Assembly: GCF_008932115.1 (NCBI RefSeq)
Contig: NZ_CP044543.1
Location: forward strand, 5,276,501-5,340,500
Reading direction: 5' to 3'
DNA length: 64,000 nucleotides
Source of the DNA: Bradyrhizobium betae
Lineage (GTDB): Bacteria > Pseudomonadota > Alphaproteobacteria > Rhizobiales > Xanthobacteraceae
The position numbers and the translations under genes were made by a program. The notes beneath the pieces were generated by a model. The model did not search any database, had not been told where the DNA came from, and worked only from the letters and a program-made list of their open reading frames with translations. Shown here piece by piece: positions 52,115 to 60,769 of the stretch (its first letter is position 1; every line of letters starts with the position of its first letter).

Positions 52115-52528
52115 ATGAGCAAGCTCGTTATCCGCACCGGTGATTTCACCTTCGATGCTCGCTTCGAGGAGCAGCTCGCGCCCAAGACCGTCGCCGCGTT
52201 CCGCAAGGCGCTGCCGTTCGAAAGCCACATCATCCATGTGCGCTGGAGCGGCGAGGGTGTGTGGATGCCGCTCGGCGATCTCGATTTCGGCGTCGGCTAC
52301 GAGAACCACACCAGCTATCCCGCGCCCGGCCAGATCATCCTCTATCCCGGCGGCATCAGCGAGACCGAGATCCTGATGGCCTATGGCGGCGTGCATTTCG
52401 CCAGCAAGATGGGCCAGCTCGCCGGCAACCATTTCATCACGCTGACCTCGGGTCTGGAGAATCTCGCAACCCTCGGCAAGAGCGTGCTGTGGAAGGGCGC
52501 TCTGCCGATCCGCTTCGAGGAAGTCTGA
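52115..52528 (+). CDS. DUF3830 family protein
   Basis: A 137-aa cyclophilin-like-fold protein (FEEQLAPKTVAAFRKALPFESHIIHVRWSGEGVWMPLG...YPAPGQIILYPGG). DUF3830 genes are often found with purine and pyrimidine catabolic genes, as here, where its stop abuts the GTG start of puuE. Enzymatic role unknown. Confidence 0.85.
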   Translation: MSKLVIRTGDFTFDARFEEQLAPKTVAAFRKALPFESHIIHVRWSGEGVWMPLGDLDFGVGYENHTSYPAPGQIILYPGGISETEILMAYGGVHFASKMGQLAGNHFITLTSGLENLATLGKSVLWKGALPIRFEEV

Positions 52529-53464
52529 GTGACTGACGCCCGCTACCCGCGCGATCTCCGCGGTTACGGCCGCAACCCGCCGCATCCGCAATGGCCCGGT
52601 GATGCGCGGGTCGCGGTGCAGTTCGTCGTCAATTTCGAGGAAGGCGGCGAGAACAACATCCTGCACGGCGATCGCGCCTCCGAAGCCTTCCTGTCCGACG
52701 TGCTCGGCGCGCAGCCCTGGCCGGGCCAGCGCCACGCCAATATCGAGTCGATGTTCGAATATGGCTCGCGCGCCGGCTTCTGGCGGCTGTGGCGTATGTT
52801 CGACGAGCGGAGGTGGCCGACCACCGTGTTCGGCGTCGCCACAGCGTTGAAGCGCAATCCCGAGATCGTCGCTGCGATGAACGAGTCCGGCTGGGACATT
52901 GCCAGCCACAGCCTGAAATGGATCGAGCACAAGGACATGACCGAGGCGCAGGAGCGCGCCGAGATCGCCGAGTCGATCCGCGTCCACATCGAGGCGACCG
53001 GTTCGCGGCCGCTCGGCTGGTACACCGGGCGCTCCTCGATCAACACCAACCGTCTCCTGATGCAAGAGGGCGGCTTCCTCTATCTCTGCGACTCCTATGC
53101 CGATGATCTGCCGTATTGGATCAAGGGCGCGAAGGGCAAGCAGCTCGTCATTCCCTATACGCTCGATGCCAACGACATGCGCTTCATCAACCCGCAGGGC
53201 TTTGCCGAAGGCGAGCAGTTCTTCACCTATCTGAAGGATGCCTTCGACGTGCTCTATGCGGAAGGACGGACCGCGCCCAAGATGATGTCGGTGGGGCTGC
53301 ACTGCCGTCTCGCCGGACGTCCCGGCCGCGCAGCGGGGCTGATCCGCTTCCTCGACTACATCGGCAAGCAAGAGCGTGTCTGGGTGCCGACGCGGCTCCA
53401 GATCGCGCAGCACTGGCACGACAAGCACGCGGGTCTTGCCGCCGACGCGTTCGAGATCGGATGA
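52529..53464 (+). CDS. puuE: Allantoinase PuuE (polysaccharide-deacetylase fold)
   Basis: A 311-aa metal-independent-type allantoinase that opens the allantoin ring to allantoate. It has the deacetylase NodB-like fold with VNFEEGGENN, FGVATALKRNPEI, DIASHSLKW and GWYTGRSSINTNRLL, as in PuuE rather than the amidohydrolase-type AllB. The GTG start directly follows the DUF3830 stop. It is co-translated with the UraD-UraH fusion gene (ATGA overlap). Confidence 0.92.
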   Translation: MTDARYPRDLRGYGRNPPHPQWPGDARVAVQFVVNFEEGGENNILHGDRASEAFLSDVLGAQPWPGQRHANIESMFEYGSRAGFWRLWRMFDERRWPTTVFGVATALKRNPEIVAAMNESGWDIASHSLKWIEHKDMTEAQERAEIAESIRVHIEATGSRPLGWYTGRSSINTNRLLMQEGGFLYLCDSYADDLPYWIKGAKGKQLVIPYTLDANDMRFINPQGFAEGEQFFTYLKDAFDVLYAEGRTAPKMMSVGLHCRLAGRPGRAAGLIRFLDYIGKQERVWVPTRLQIAQHWHDKHAGLAADAFEIG

Positions 53465-54357
53465 GGACGATGCCGCAAATTTCGCTCGCCGATCTCAACG
53501 CTGCAAGCACGGATGATTTTGTCGCGGTGCTCGAAAACGTGGTCGAATACTCGCCCTGGATCGCTCAGCAGGTCGCGACGCGTCGCCCGTTCACCGGCAT
53601 CAATGCCTTGCTCGACGCAGTCAAGGCGGCGATCAAAGGTGCCGAGCCCGACGCGCAGCTCGCGCTGCTTCGCGCGCATCCCGATCTCGCCAACAAGACC
53701 CAGCGCGCGGCGGGGCTCACGGCGGAATCCACCGACGAGCAGAACAGCGCCGGCCTCGACCGGCTCTCGGACGCCGAATATGCCGCGTTCGAGCGCGTCA
53801 ACAACGCCTATCGCGACAAGTTCGGCTTCCCCTATATCGTCTGCGTGCGCCGCCACACCAGGGATTCGGTGCTGCGCGATTTCGAGACGCGGCTGCGCAA
53901 TATCAGCAAGACCGAGACGCGCCGCGCGATCGAGGAGATCGGCCGCATCTCGGCGCTGCGGCTCGATCAGCTCGTCAGTGCCAATGACAAGCTGAAAGTG
54001 CACGGCCGGCTCTCGACCCACGTGCTGGACAATCACGCCGGCAAGCCCGCGCCCGGCATTCCGGTCGAGCTGATCGAGCTCGCGAGGCTCGGCGAGAGCC
54101 GTGTGATCGCACGCGCCGTGACGAATGCGGACGGCCGTACCGATCAGCCGCTGATTAGCGGCCGGCCGCTGCCGATCGGCCGCTACGAGCTGCGCTTCAG
54201 CGTCGCCAGATATTACGCCGAGCGCAACGTGCCGCTGTCAGACCCGCCGTTCCTCGACGAGATCCCCTTGCGATTTGCGATCAGTGAGCCGGAAAATCAT
54301 TACCACGTGCCGCTGCTGGTCACGCCGTGGAGCTATTCTACCTATCGCGGCAGCTAG
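53461..54357 (+). CDS. Fused OHCU decarboxylase / 5-hydroxyisourate hydrolase (UraD-UraH)
   Basis: A 298-aa bifunctional protein. Residues ~1-170 are 2-oxo-4-hydroxy-4-carboxy-5-ureidoimidazoline decarboxylase (FVAVLENVVEYSPWIAQQ, LLRAHPDLANKTQRA, FGFPYIVCVR). Residues ~180-298 are the transthyretin-like hydroxyisourate hydrolase (LSTHVLDNHAGKPAPGIPVEL to the C-terminal YRGS). The two act in sequence to give S-allantoin after urate oxidase. The fusion resembles plant allantoin synthase. Uricase is not in the window. Confidence 0.94.
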   Translation: MRTMPQISLADLNAASTDDFVAVLENVVEYSPWIAQQVATRRPFTGINALLDAVKAAIKGAEPDAQLALLRAHPDLANKTQRAAGLTAESTDEQNSAGLDRLSDAEYAAFERVNNAYRDKFGFPYIVCVRRHTRDSVLRDFETRLRNISKTETRRAIEEIGRISALRLDQLVSANDKLKVHGRLSTHVLDNHAGKPAPGIPVELIELARLGESRVIARAVTNADGRTDQPLISGRPLPIGRYELRFSVARYYAERNVPLSDPPFLDEIPLRFAISEPENHYHVPLLVTPWSYSTYRGS

Positions 54358-54671
54358 ACATGTTGCGCGGATGAGGCGACCGCAGCGGCATCCGCCTCGG
54401 CCGCGGCACCGCCGCTCAGGCCGTTGAAGAAGGCATTGAGCAGTACCGAGACCACCGCGCAGAGCAGGATGCCGGACTCCAGCAGCGGCTGGAGATCGTG
54501 CGGCAGGTTCCGGAAGAAGCCGGGTGCGGCGAGCGGAATCAGGCCGAAGCCGATCGAGATCGCGACGATGAAGAGATTGTAGCGGTTGGTGCGGAAGTCG
54601 ACCGCAGTGAGGATGCGCGCGCCAGTTGCCGCGACCATGCCGAACATTGAAAATCTTGATGAGGAAATCAT
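54354..54671 (-). pseudogene. Truncated purine (xanthine/urate) permease, C-terminal remnant
   Basis: Only the last ~100 residues of an NCS2-type permease remain (MFGMVAATGARILTAVDFRTNRYNLFIVAISIGFGLIPLAAPGFF and a final helix). Full proteins of this family have ~450-490 residues. Family similarity stops near 54645, where base composition changes to AT-rich. The remnant overlaps the end of the uraD-uraH gene by four bases on the opposite strand. It is almost certainly non-functional. Confidence 0.85.
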
Positions 54672-54691
54672 CAGATTAAAATTTAATCACT

Positions 54692-54711
54692 ATTGCATTA
54701 TTGTATGCAAT
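54692..54711. promoter_or_regulatory. AT-rich palindrome upstream of the allantoate amidohydrolase gene
   Basis: ATTGCAT-TATTGT-ATGCAAT, a perfect 7-bp inverted repeat with a six-base gap, lies in the AT-rich tract 54645-54720. The shape suits a GntR-type operator for purine genes, but no regulator gene is nearby. Confidence 0.4.
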
Positions 54712-54905
54712 TGAGTTGGTCACCCCTGACCTACGCTCGCATGTGTATGACCCACCTCGGATGGTCGGCCGGCAAGGCGCATTCATGCTAACCACGCGCT
54801 TGCCCGGACGGGGCCGCGGCGTCATTTCCGCTGGCACCGAACTTGTATTGATTATCGCCAGGACCGCCTGCTGCCGCGGTCTCAAGAGATGGAAAGCTCG
54901 CCGAG

Positions 54906-56180
54906 ATGGGTGCTGCCAACGCCGTTCAGGATGCATTGCTCGGCAAGGAGATCGTGCGTCGGATCAACGAGCTCGGCGCGATTTCGGAAGATTCCGAAAA
55001 GCTCACCCGCATCTATCTCAGCAAGGAGCTGCGCAAGGCCGCCGACCTCATTCTGATCTGGATGCGCGAGGCCGGCATGAACGCGCATCTCGATGCGATC
55101 GGCAATGTCTGCGGCCGCTACGAGGGCGAGCGGCCCGGCGCGCCCTGCCTGATGCTCGGCTCGCACTACGACACCGTGCGCGATGCGGGCAAATGGGATG
55201 GGCCGCTCGGCGTGATCACCGCGATCTCCTGCGTCGCGGATATCAATCGCCGGGGCAAGCGCCTGCCGTTTGCGATCGAGGTCGTCGGCTTCGCCGATGA
55301 GGAGGGGGTACGTTTCGCCTCGACCCTGCTCGGGAGCCGCGCGGTGGCTGGCACCTTTGACGAGAGCGTCCTGAACACACGGGATCGCGACGGCGTGGCG
55401 ATGCGCGATGCGCTCGTCACATTTGGCCTCGACCCGGATCACATCGGGGCGGCTGCGCGGGCCCGGCGCGAGCTGCTTGGCTATCTGGAACTGCACATCG
55501 AGCAGGGGCCGGTTCTGGAAGCGCAGAATTTGCCCGTCGGCGTCGTCACCGCCATAGCGGGCGCGACACGGCTTGCCGCACGGCTGACCGGCATGGCCGG
55601 TCACGCCGGCACCGTGCCGATGGCGCTGCGCCGGGATGCGCTCGCGGGCGCAGCCGAGTGCATCGGTGCGATCGAGCAGTTCTGCCGCACCGACGAGAGC
55701 GGGCTGGTCGGTACCGTTGGTTACATCCAGGCGAGTCCCGGTGCGACGAACGTCATTCCAGGCGAGGTGTCGTTCACCATCGACATGCGCGCGCCGACCG
55801 ACTTGCATCGCAAGCGGGCCGTCGCGGACATCGTCCGCCAGATCGAGACCATCGCCAGGCGCCGGCAACTGGCGCTCCAGCTCGACGTCACCCACGAGAA
55901 CCGCACCGCGCCCTGCGCGCCCTGGCTGAAGGAGCAGATCGCGCGGGCGATTGCCGGGGAAGGCCTCTCCGTGTTCGAGCTGCCGAGCGGGGCGGGGCAT
56001 GACGGCATGGCCATGATCGACATCGCCGATGTCGGCATGATTTTCGTCCGCTGCCGCGGCGGCATCAGCCACCATCCGGACGAGCATGTCGAGCTCGTGG
56101 ATGCCGATTCCGGCGCGCGCGTGCTGCTGCGCGTGATCGAGAATTTCAGGCCGCGGGAGGATCGCGCCGGGACGAACTGA
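54906..56180 (+). CDS. Allantoate amidohydrolase (M20-family)
   Basis: A 424-aa zinc amidohydrolase of the AllC/HyuC group. The metal ligands are in LMLGSHYDTVRDAGKWDGPLGV, GFADEEGVRF, LHIEQGPVLE and the C-terminal GISHHPDEH. It acts on allantoate formed by PuuE to release ammonia and carbon dioxide, giving ureidoglycine. Carbamoyl-amino-acid hydrolase activity cannot be excluded on sequence, but the neighbours favour allantoate. Confidence 0.88.
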   Translation: MGAANAVQDALLGKEIVRRINELGAISEDSEKLTRIYLSKELRKAADLILIWMREAGMNAHLDAIGNVCGRYEGERPGAPCLMLGSHYDTVRDAGKWDGPLGVITAISCVADINRRGKRLPFAIEVVGFADEEGVRFASTLLGSRAVAGTFDESVLNTRDRDGVAMRDALVTFGLDPDHIGAAARARRELLGYLELHIEQGPVLEAQNLPVGVVTAIAGATRLAARLTGMAGHAGTVPMALRRDALAGAAECIGAIEQFCRTDESGLVGTVGYIQASPGATNVIPGEVSFTIDMRAPTDLHRKRAVADIVRQIETIARRRQLALQLDVTHENRTAPCAPWLKEQIARAIAGEGLSVFELPSGAGHDGMAMIDIADVGMIFVRCRGGISHHPDEHVELVDADSGARVLLRVIENFRPREDRAGTN

Positions 56181-56275
56181 TTGCCGCGTTCCTGATGTCA
56201 TCGGGGCGAGACACGAATCAGTCATGCTTGAAATGGTGACCGGCCAGCGCCGGAATCACTGAAGACCAGGCGTAT

Positions 56276-57649
56276 ATGAGCAGCGATATTTCCTTGCCGT
56301 CACATCGTGCGAACCGATTTTATCAAGGCGCGGCGGCGACCTTCGTCGCCAATGCCCTTCAGGCGGTCAATTTTCTCGGCGACCGGTTCCTGCGAAAGTC
56401 GCATCATTCGTTTTCGGCCATCGAGGACCTCTATCGGCACTCGATGGATAGCGCGTTTTCGGTGGCCGAGGCGTTCCTCGTCACCGGCGCGCCGCATGCC
56501 TCCGCCTATTACCCGCGTGACTTCGCCTGGTTCTACCCTGATGTCCTCGACCCCGAGACCATCATGGACTCGCAGGACGCGGTCCGGCGAGTGCGCCTGC
56601 TCGAAAAGAGCGTTCGCCTGTTGCTGGAGGCGGTTCGCGCCGACGTCGTCACGACCACCATCGTTCCAGCGGGGCGCGGGCGGTATCTCGGCGTGAACTA
56701 TTTCTCTCGCCCTTCGGACACGCTGCTCGGCATTCTGGCCGGTCTCCAGCAGATGATCTCTGCCGAGCAGAGGGCGTCGTCCTATCTGGCGATGTCACAA
56801 TGCGCGCATGCCGGCCGCTTGTTGCTGGCCGAATACGGCGGTGACCTGAAGCGGGCGATTCTGAAGCTCGCAAGCGAGCTGGAGCCGTTCGACAATGACG
56901 GCGCCGGATGTCTGCTTTGCGACGCCCGCGCGCCCCGTTCTGCGGCAACCGACACGCGTGCGGAGCGCCGGCGTTTCGTCACCAATGCCTGCGTCTACAC
57001 GACGTTCACGTGGGGCGTGCAGCTTGGAGTCGTCAATGAGAACGAGCTGAGGCGGCTACTCGGGCGCGAGCTTGCGCAGTACAAGAGGGACCTGCTCCAT
57101 CTGTTCGGCAAGGACGGCTATATCAGGCACTCCCTCGATGGCCCGGCGAGCTCACCGGTGTCCTCGATTGCGCTGGATTTTGTCGGCGTGCATCGCGGCT
57201 TCTGGGATATGAGCGATGCAGGCGAGCGCGCGCTGTTCGCGGCCACCACGGATCTGGTCATTGCCGAACCGCGCTTCCGAATCCCCAGCACGTTCCACTT
57301 CCTGGTGTCCGCTGATAATCCGCGGAACAAGATGATCCACAAGATTGCGGCTCCCGCTTACCAGGGCCGTTCCTCCTGGCCGACGTTCAACGTCGAGTTC
57401 GCGGATCGCATGCTCGACTACGACGAGTCTTCAGGAACCGATACCTACCGGGCCTGCGCCCAGGGGATATTGAGAGACATTCGCACCGCGACCGAGGTCC
57501 ACGGCGGATATCAGGAGCTGATTTCGGAACAGGGGCTGAAGTATCGCACCTGGGCCTACAAGGGCGCCGTGGCGCACTCGTGGTTTCCGCGCTTCCTGTC
57601 GGTGTGGAGGAGGGCGTACGGAACGCCGCTCCTCCGCTGGAATGACTGA
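56276..57649 (+). CDS. Unknown protein, possible alpha/alpha-toroid glycosidase-like fold
   Basis: A 457-aa soluble protein with no signal peptide. Motifs YYPRDFAWFYPDVLD near the N-terminus and HGGYQELIS...YRTWAYKGAVAHSWFPRFLSV at the end recall six-hairpin glycosidase-like proteins, but catalytic residues cannot be assigned. It contains a CLLCDA pair. Function unknown. It is convergent with dctA. Confidence 0.6.
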   Translation: MSSDISLPSHRANRFYQGAAATFVANALQAVNFLGDRFLRKSHHSFSAIEDLYRHSMDSAFSVAEAFLVTGAPHASAYYPRDFAWFYPDVLDPETIMDSQDAVRRVRLLEKSVRLLLEAVRADVVTTTIVPAGRGRYLGVNYFSRPSDTLLGILAGLQQMISAEQRASSYLAMSQCAHAGRLLLAEYGGDLKRAILKLASELEPFDNDGAGCLLCDARAPRSAATDTRAERRRFVTNACVYTTFTWGVQLGVVNENELRRLLGRELAQYKRDLLHLFGKDGYIRHSLDGPASSPVSSIALDFVGVHRGFWDMSDAGERALFAATTDLVIAEPRFRIPSTFHFLVSADNPRNKMIHKIAAPAYQGRSSWPTFNVEFADRMLDYDESSGTDTYRACAQGILRDIRTATEVHGGYQELISEQGLKYRTWAYKGAVAHSWFPRFLSVWRRAYGTPLLRWND

Positions 57650-57659
57650 TCCGCGGACG

Positions 57660-58979
57660 CTACCCCGCGGTCACGTCCACAAGCTCGCCGCCGTCGAGCA
57701 CCTTGGCCGCCTTGGCGCGTTCGAGGTCACCTTCCCATGCCGCGACCACCACCGTCGCCACGCAATTGCCGGTGAGGTTGCCGACCGCGCGGGCCATGCC
57801 GATGAACCAGTCGACCGAGAGCACAAGCACAAGGCCGATCGCGGGAATGCTCGGCACCGCGTTCAGCGTCGCCGCCAGGATCACGATCGCCGAGCCCGGA
57901 ACGCCATGCGCGCCCTTTGACGTGATCAGGGAAACGCCGAGCACCAGCAAGAGATCGCCGAAGGACAGCGGCGTGTTGGTGGCCTGCGCGATGAAGACGA
58001 CGGCCAGCGTCAGATAGATCGAGAAGGCGTCGAGGTTGAAGGAATAGCCGGTCGGGATGACGAGCCCGACGACGGAATCCTTCACGCCCATCCGCTCCAG
58101 CTTTTTCATGATCTGGGGCAGCACGGCGTCGGAGGAGGCGGTCGCGAGCACGATGGTCAGCTCCTCGCGCAGGTAGGCGAGGAATTTGAGGATGTTGATT
58201 CCGGCGAGCGCCATCACACCGCCGAGCACGCCCAGCACGAAGATGCCGACCGAGACGTAGAACAGCGCCACCAGCGAGACGAGCTGCTTGAGTGAGCCGA
58301 CGCCGTATTTGCCGACGGTGTAGGCGACCGCGCCGAGCACGCCGAGGGGGGCAATCCGAACGATGAGCCCCATGACGCGGAACAGCACGGTGGAGGCGGC
58401 GTCGATGATCGAGGTGACGAGCTTGCCCTTCTCGCCGCCGACCAGTGCGAGGCCGACGCCGAACAGGACCGCGAAGAACAGCACCTGGAGCACGTCGTTG
58501 CGCGACAGCGCATCGAACGAGGTGGTCGGGATGACGTTGAGCAGGAAGGAGCCGATGCCGCCACCCTGGAGCTTGTGGGCGTTGTCGGCATAGGTATTGA
58601 GCGCCTTGGCATCGAGCGTCGAGGGATCGATGTTCATGCCATGGCCGGGGCCGAACAGGTAGGCCAGGATGAGACCTACCACCAGGGCCACCGTGGTCAT
58701 CACCTCGAAATAGACCAACGCCTTGACGCCGACCCGGCCGACCTTTTTGAGATCTCCGGCGCCGGCGATGCCATGCACGACGACGCAGAAGACGATGGGT
58801 GCCACGATCATCGAGATCAACTTCAGGAAGGCGTCGCTGAGGATTTTCAGGCTGATGGCAAAGTCGGGGACGACCATGCCGAGGATGATGCCGAGGATCA
58901 GCGCGGCAAGGACCTGGACGAACAGCGAGGTGTAAAGCGGCTTCGGCTCGGCGGCGGGTGCCGCGGCGATGGTCGACAT
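57660..58979 (-). CDS. dctA: C4-dicarboxylate transport protein DctA
   Basis: A 439-aa sodium- or proton-coupled symporter (DAACS family) for succinate, fumarate and malate. Family motifs IVAPIVFCVVVHGIA, SSDAVLPQIMKKLERMGV, GYSFNLDAFSIYLTLAVVFIAQAT and VGNLTGNCVATVVVA are intact. GGGGGAG precedes the start MSTIAAAP. It supplies carbon for free-living and symbiotic growth in rhizobia. Divergent from the map gene. Confidence 0.95.
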   Translation of the reverse strand: MSTIAAAPAAEPKPLYTSLFVQVLAALILGIILGMVVPDFAISLKILSDAFLKLISMIVAPIVFCVVVHGIAGAGDLKKVGRVGVKALVYFEVMTTVALVVGLILAYLFGPGHGMNIDPSTLDAKALNTYADNAHKLQGGGIGSFLLNVIPTTSFDALSRNDVLQVLFFAVLFGVGLALVGGEKGKLVTSIIDAASTVLFRVMGLIVRIAPLGVLGAVAYTVGKYGVGSLKQLVSLVALFYVSVGIFVLGVLGGVMALAGINILKFLAYLREELTIVLATASSDAVLPQIMKKLERMGVKDSVVGLVIPTGYSFNLDAFSIYLTLAVVFIAQATNTPLSFGDLLLVLGVSLITSKGAHGVPGSAIVILAATLNAVPSIPAIGLVLVLSVDWFIGMARAVGNLTGNCVATVVVAAWEGDLERAKAAKVLDGGELVDVTAG

Positions 58980-59162
58980 GATAGCTCCCCCGTTTCTGAC
59001 GACGTCTTGATCGTCAGAAAGGAGCAACTAACGTGCCAGATTGTCGCGGCAAGTTCGGAATGCATGCAGGATGTCGTAAGAACCAGGGATTTCGGTGCGC
59101 GGCCCCCCGTTTGTAAGTTGGCACAAGAGGCGTTATGTCACGGCTTTTCGGATAGGTTCGAT

Positions 59163-59912
59163 ATGACAATCTCGAATGAGGATGATCTCGCCCGCCTGAA
59201 AGAGGTCGGGCGCATCGTCGCCAATACCCTCGAGGCGATGGGCAAGGCCCTTGAACCGGGCATGACCACCTCTGAACTCGACCAATTCGGGCGAAAACTC
59301 CTGGAGGCCTCCGGGGCACGTTCGGCACCGGAGCTCGCCTACGACTTCCCTGGAGCGACATGCATCAGCGTGAACGAGGAGATCGCTCATGGCATCCCCG
59401 GTGTCCGACGGATCGAGCGTGGTGACCTCGTCAACATCGACGTTTCGGCCGAGAAGAGCGGTTTCTTCGCGGATACGGGGGCCTCGTTCGCCGTTCCTCC
59501 CGTGGCCCGTTCGATTGAACGTCTTTGCAGGGATGGTCGGCGGGCGATGTGGACGGGCCTGCGGCAGGTTGGAGCCGGCAGGCCGATTGCCGGCATCGGT
59601 CAGGCCATCGGGACCTTTGCGCGGAAGAACGGCTATACGCTCGTCAGGAATCTCGCCAGTCACGGTGTCGGGTTGTCGCTCCATGAGGAGCCGACGGAGA
59701 TCGCAACATGGCCTGATCCCTCCGAGCGTCGCATCATGAGCGATGGCCTGGTGTTTACCGTCGAACCATTCCTGTCCTTTGGTGCGGAATGGGCCGAGGA
59801 TGGCGATGATCCATGGACGCTGTACAGCAGCCCCGAGGCGCCTACCGTTCAGTACGAACACACCGTCATCGCAACCAGAAACGGCCCCTTGGTCGTTACG
59901 CTCGCCGGCTGA
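59163..59912 (+). CDS. map: Methionine aminopeptidase, type I
   Basis: A 249-aa cytoplasmic metallopeptidase that removes N-terminal Met. Metal ligands are in NIDVSAEKSGFFADTGASF (two Asp), ASHGVGLSLHE (His), FTVEPF (Glu) and YEHTVI (Glu). It lacks an N-terminal zinc finger. It stands alone rather than beside translation genes, so it is probably an extra copy. Confidence 0.92.
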   Translation: MTISNEDDLARLKEVGRIVANTLEAMGKALEPGMTTSELDQFGRKLLEASGARSAPELAYDFPGATCISVNEEIAHGIPGVRRIERGDLVNIDVSAEKSGFFADTGASFAVPPVARSIERLCRDGRRAMWTGLRQVGAGRPIAGIGQAIGTFARKNGYTLVRNLASHGVGLSLHEEPTEIATWPDPSERRIMSDGLVFTVEPFLSFGAEWAEDGDDPWTLYSSPEAPTVQYEHTVIATRNGPLVVTLAG

Positions 59913-59996
59913 GGCAACCCACGCGACGGGTCTTTGGCAGCGCAAAGGATTTTCGCTCAGGCGATCGGGCAGACTCGTTGCGCACGGACGATCTCG

Positions 59997-60218
59997 TCAT
60001 GCAACGAGATCCAGTAGCCGGCACGATCCCCGCACCAGCACCTTGCGGCCCGCCGGCGTCATCGCAGGCACGCCATCGCTGACGACGACGAGACCGAGCT
60101 TGACCAGTCCTTCGATCAGATAGGCTTTCGAGTGGCGGCCGTTCGATACCGGATTGCGAAGCTTGCGCAGTGCTTCCCACTGGTCCGGCGAAAGATCGAA
60201 GTCGACGTCGTTGCTCAT
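59997..60218 (-). CDS. Small hypothetical protein
   Basis: A 73-aa protein starting MSNDVDFDLSPDQWEALRKL and probably wing-helix-like (YLIEGLVKLGLVVVSDGVPAMTPAGRKVL). The pattern suggests a small MarR-like helix-turn-helix without extra domains. It is convergent with map. Name and function not recognised. Confidence 0.6.
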   Translation of the reverse strand: MSNDVDFDLSPDQWEALRKLRNPVSNGRHSKAYLIEGLVKLGLVVVSDGVPAMTPAGRKVLVRGSCRLLDLVA

Positions 60219-60570
60219 GTTGCCTCAAGCGATGGTGCCGTTCGCGCGCCCCTGTTAGCGGCGCAGCATGAAGACCTTGCGACGACAATGAGTCCGGAAT
60301 TCGGTGAGCTGTTTGGAACATCTCTTCACAAATTGCCGCACACCGTTGCGTCACAAGATTAAGGATCGCTTGAGGACAATTATCGTCCGGATCCCCGATC
60401 ACTATTTGATGATTTGCTGTTGATCGTCGAGACGCTTGCTACCGCACTGCACGGGAAGCATCGCTGTCCCATTCTGCGTCGCGACATGCATAGAAATCAT
60501 GAGGCACAGGATTCTGATCTCTGTTACGCTTCTTCGCGGGGAGTGGCTTCACACGGCGGGAGTGGAGTGC
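60219..60570. other. Intergenic region
   Basis: 352 bp. No gene-like frame or structured repeat was recognised. It holds the upstream regions of the divergent small genes on both sides; GGAGT lies before the plus-strand gene. Confidence 0.3.
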
Positions 60571-60753
60571 ATGAACAGGCTGGTCGAAATTCGCGGTCAG
60601 GAATCCCTCTGCCGGGAGCGCGCCGCGCTCGATTCCGAGCGCCGCGTCTTCTGGCTCGCGCAAGCCCAGGAATGGGAGCAGCGTGCACTCGACGAAATTG
60701 CCTATCACTTCCGGGAGTGCAATGTCGCGCGGGCGGAGCCTGCGCGAAGCTGA
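60571..60753 (+). CDS. Small hypothetical protein (60 aa)
   Basis: A 60-aa charged helical protein (MNRLVEIRGQESLCRERAAL...) with two Cys. GGAG is upstream of the ATG. Codon use fits a real gene. Function unknown. It is convergent with the VWA-domain gene. Confidence 0.5.
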   Translation: MNRLVEIRGQESLCRERAALDSERRVFWLAQAQEWEQRALDEIAYHFRECNVARAEPARS

Positions 60754-60769
60754 CGCTCGCGATTCGGGC

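Noticed and set aside
60315..60345. GGAAC...CGTT as an EcfG stress promoter
   Set aside because: The spacing is about 24 bases, well outside the usual 16-17.
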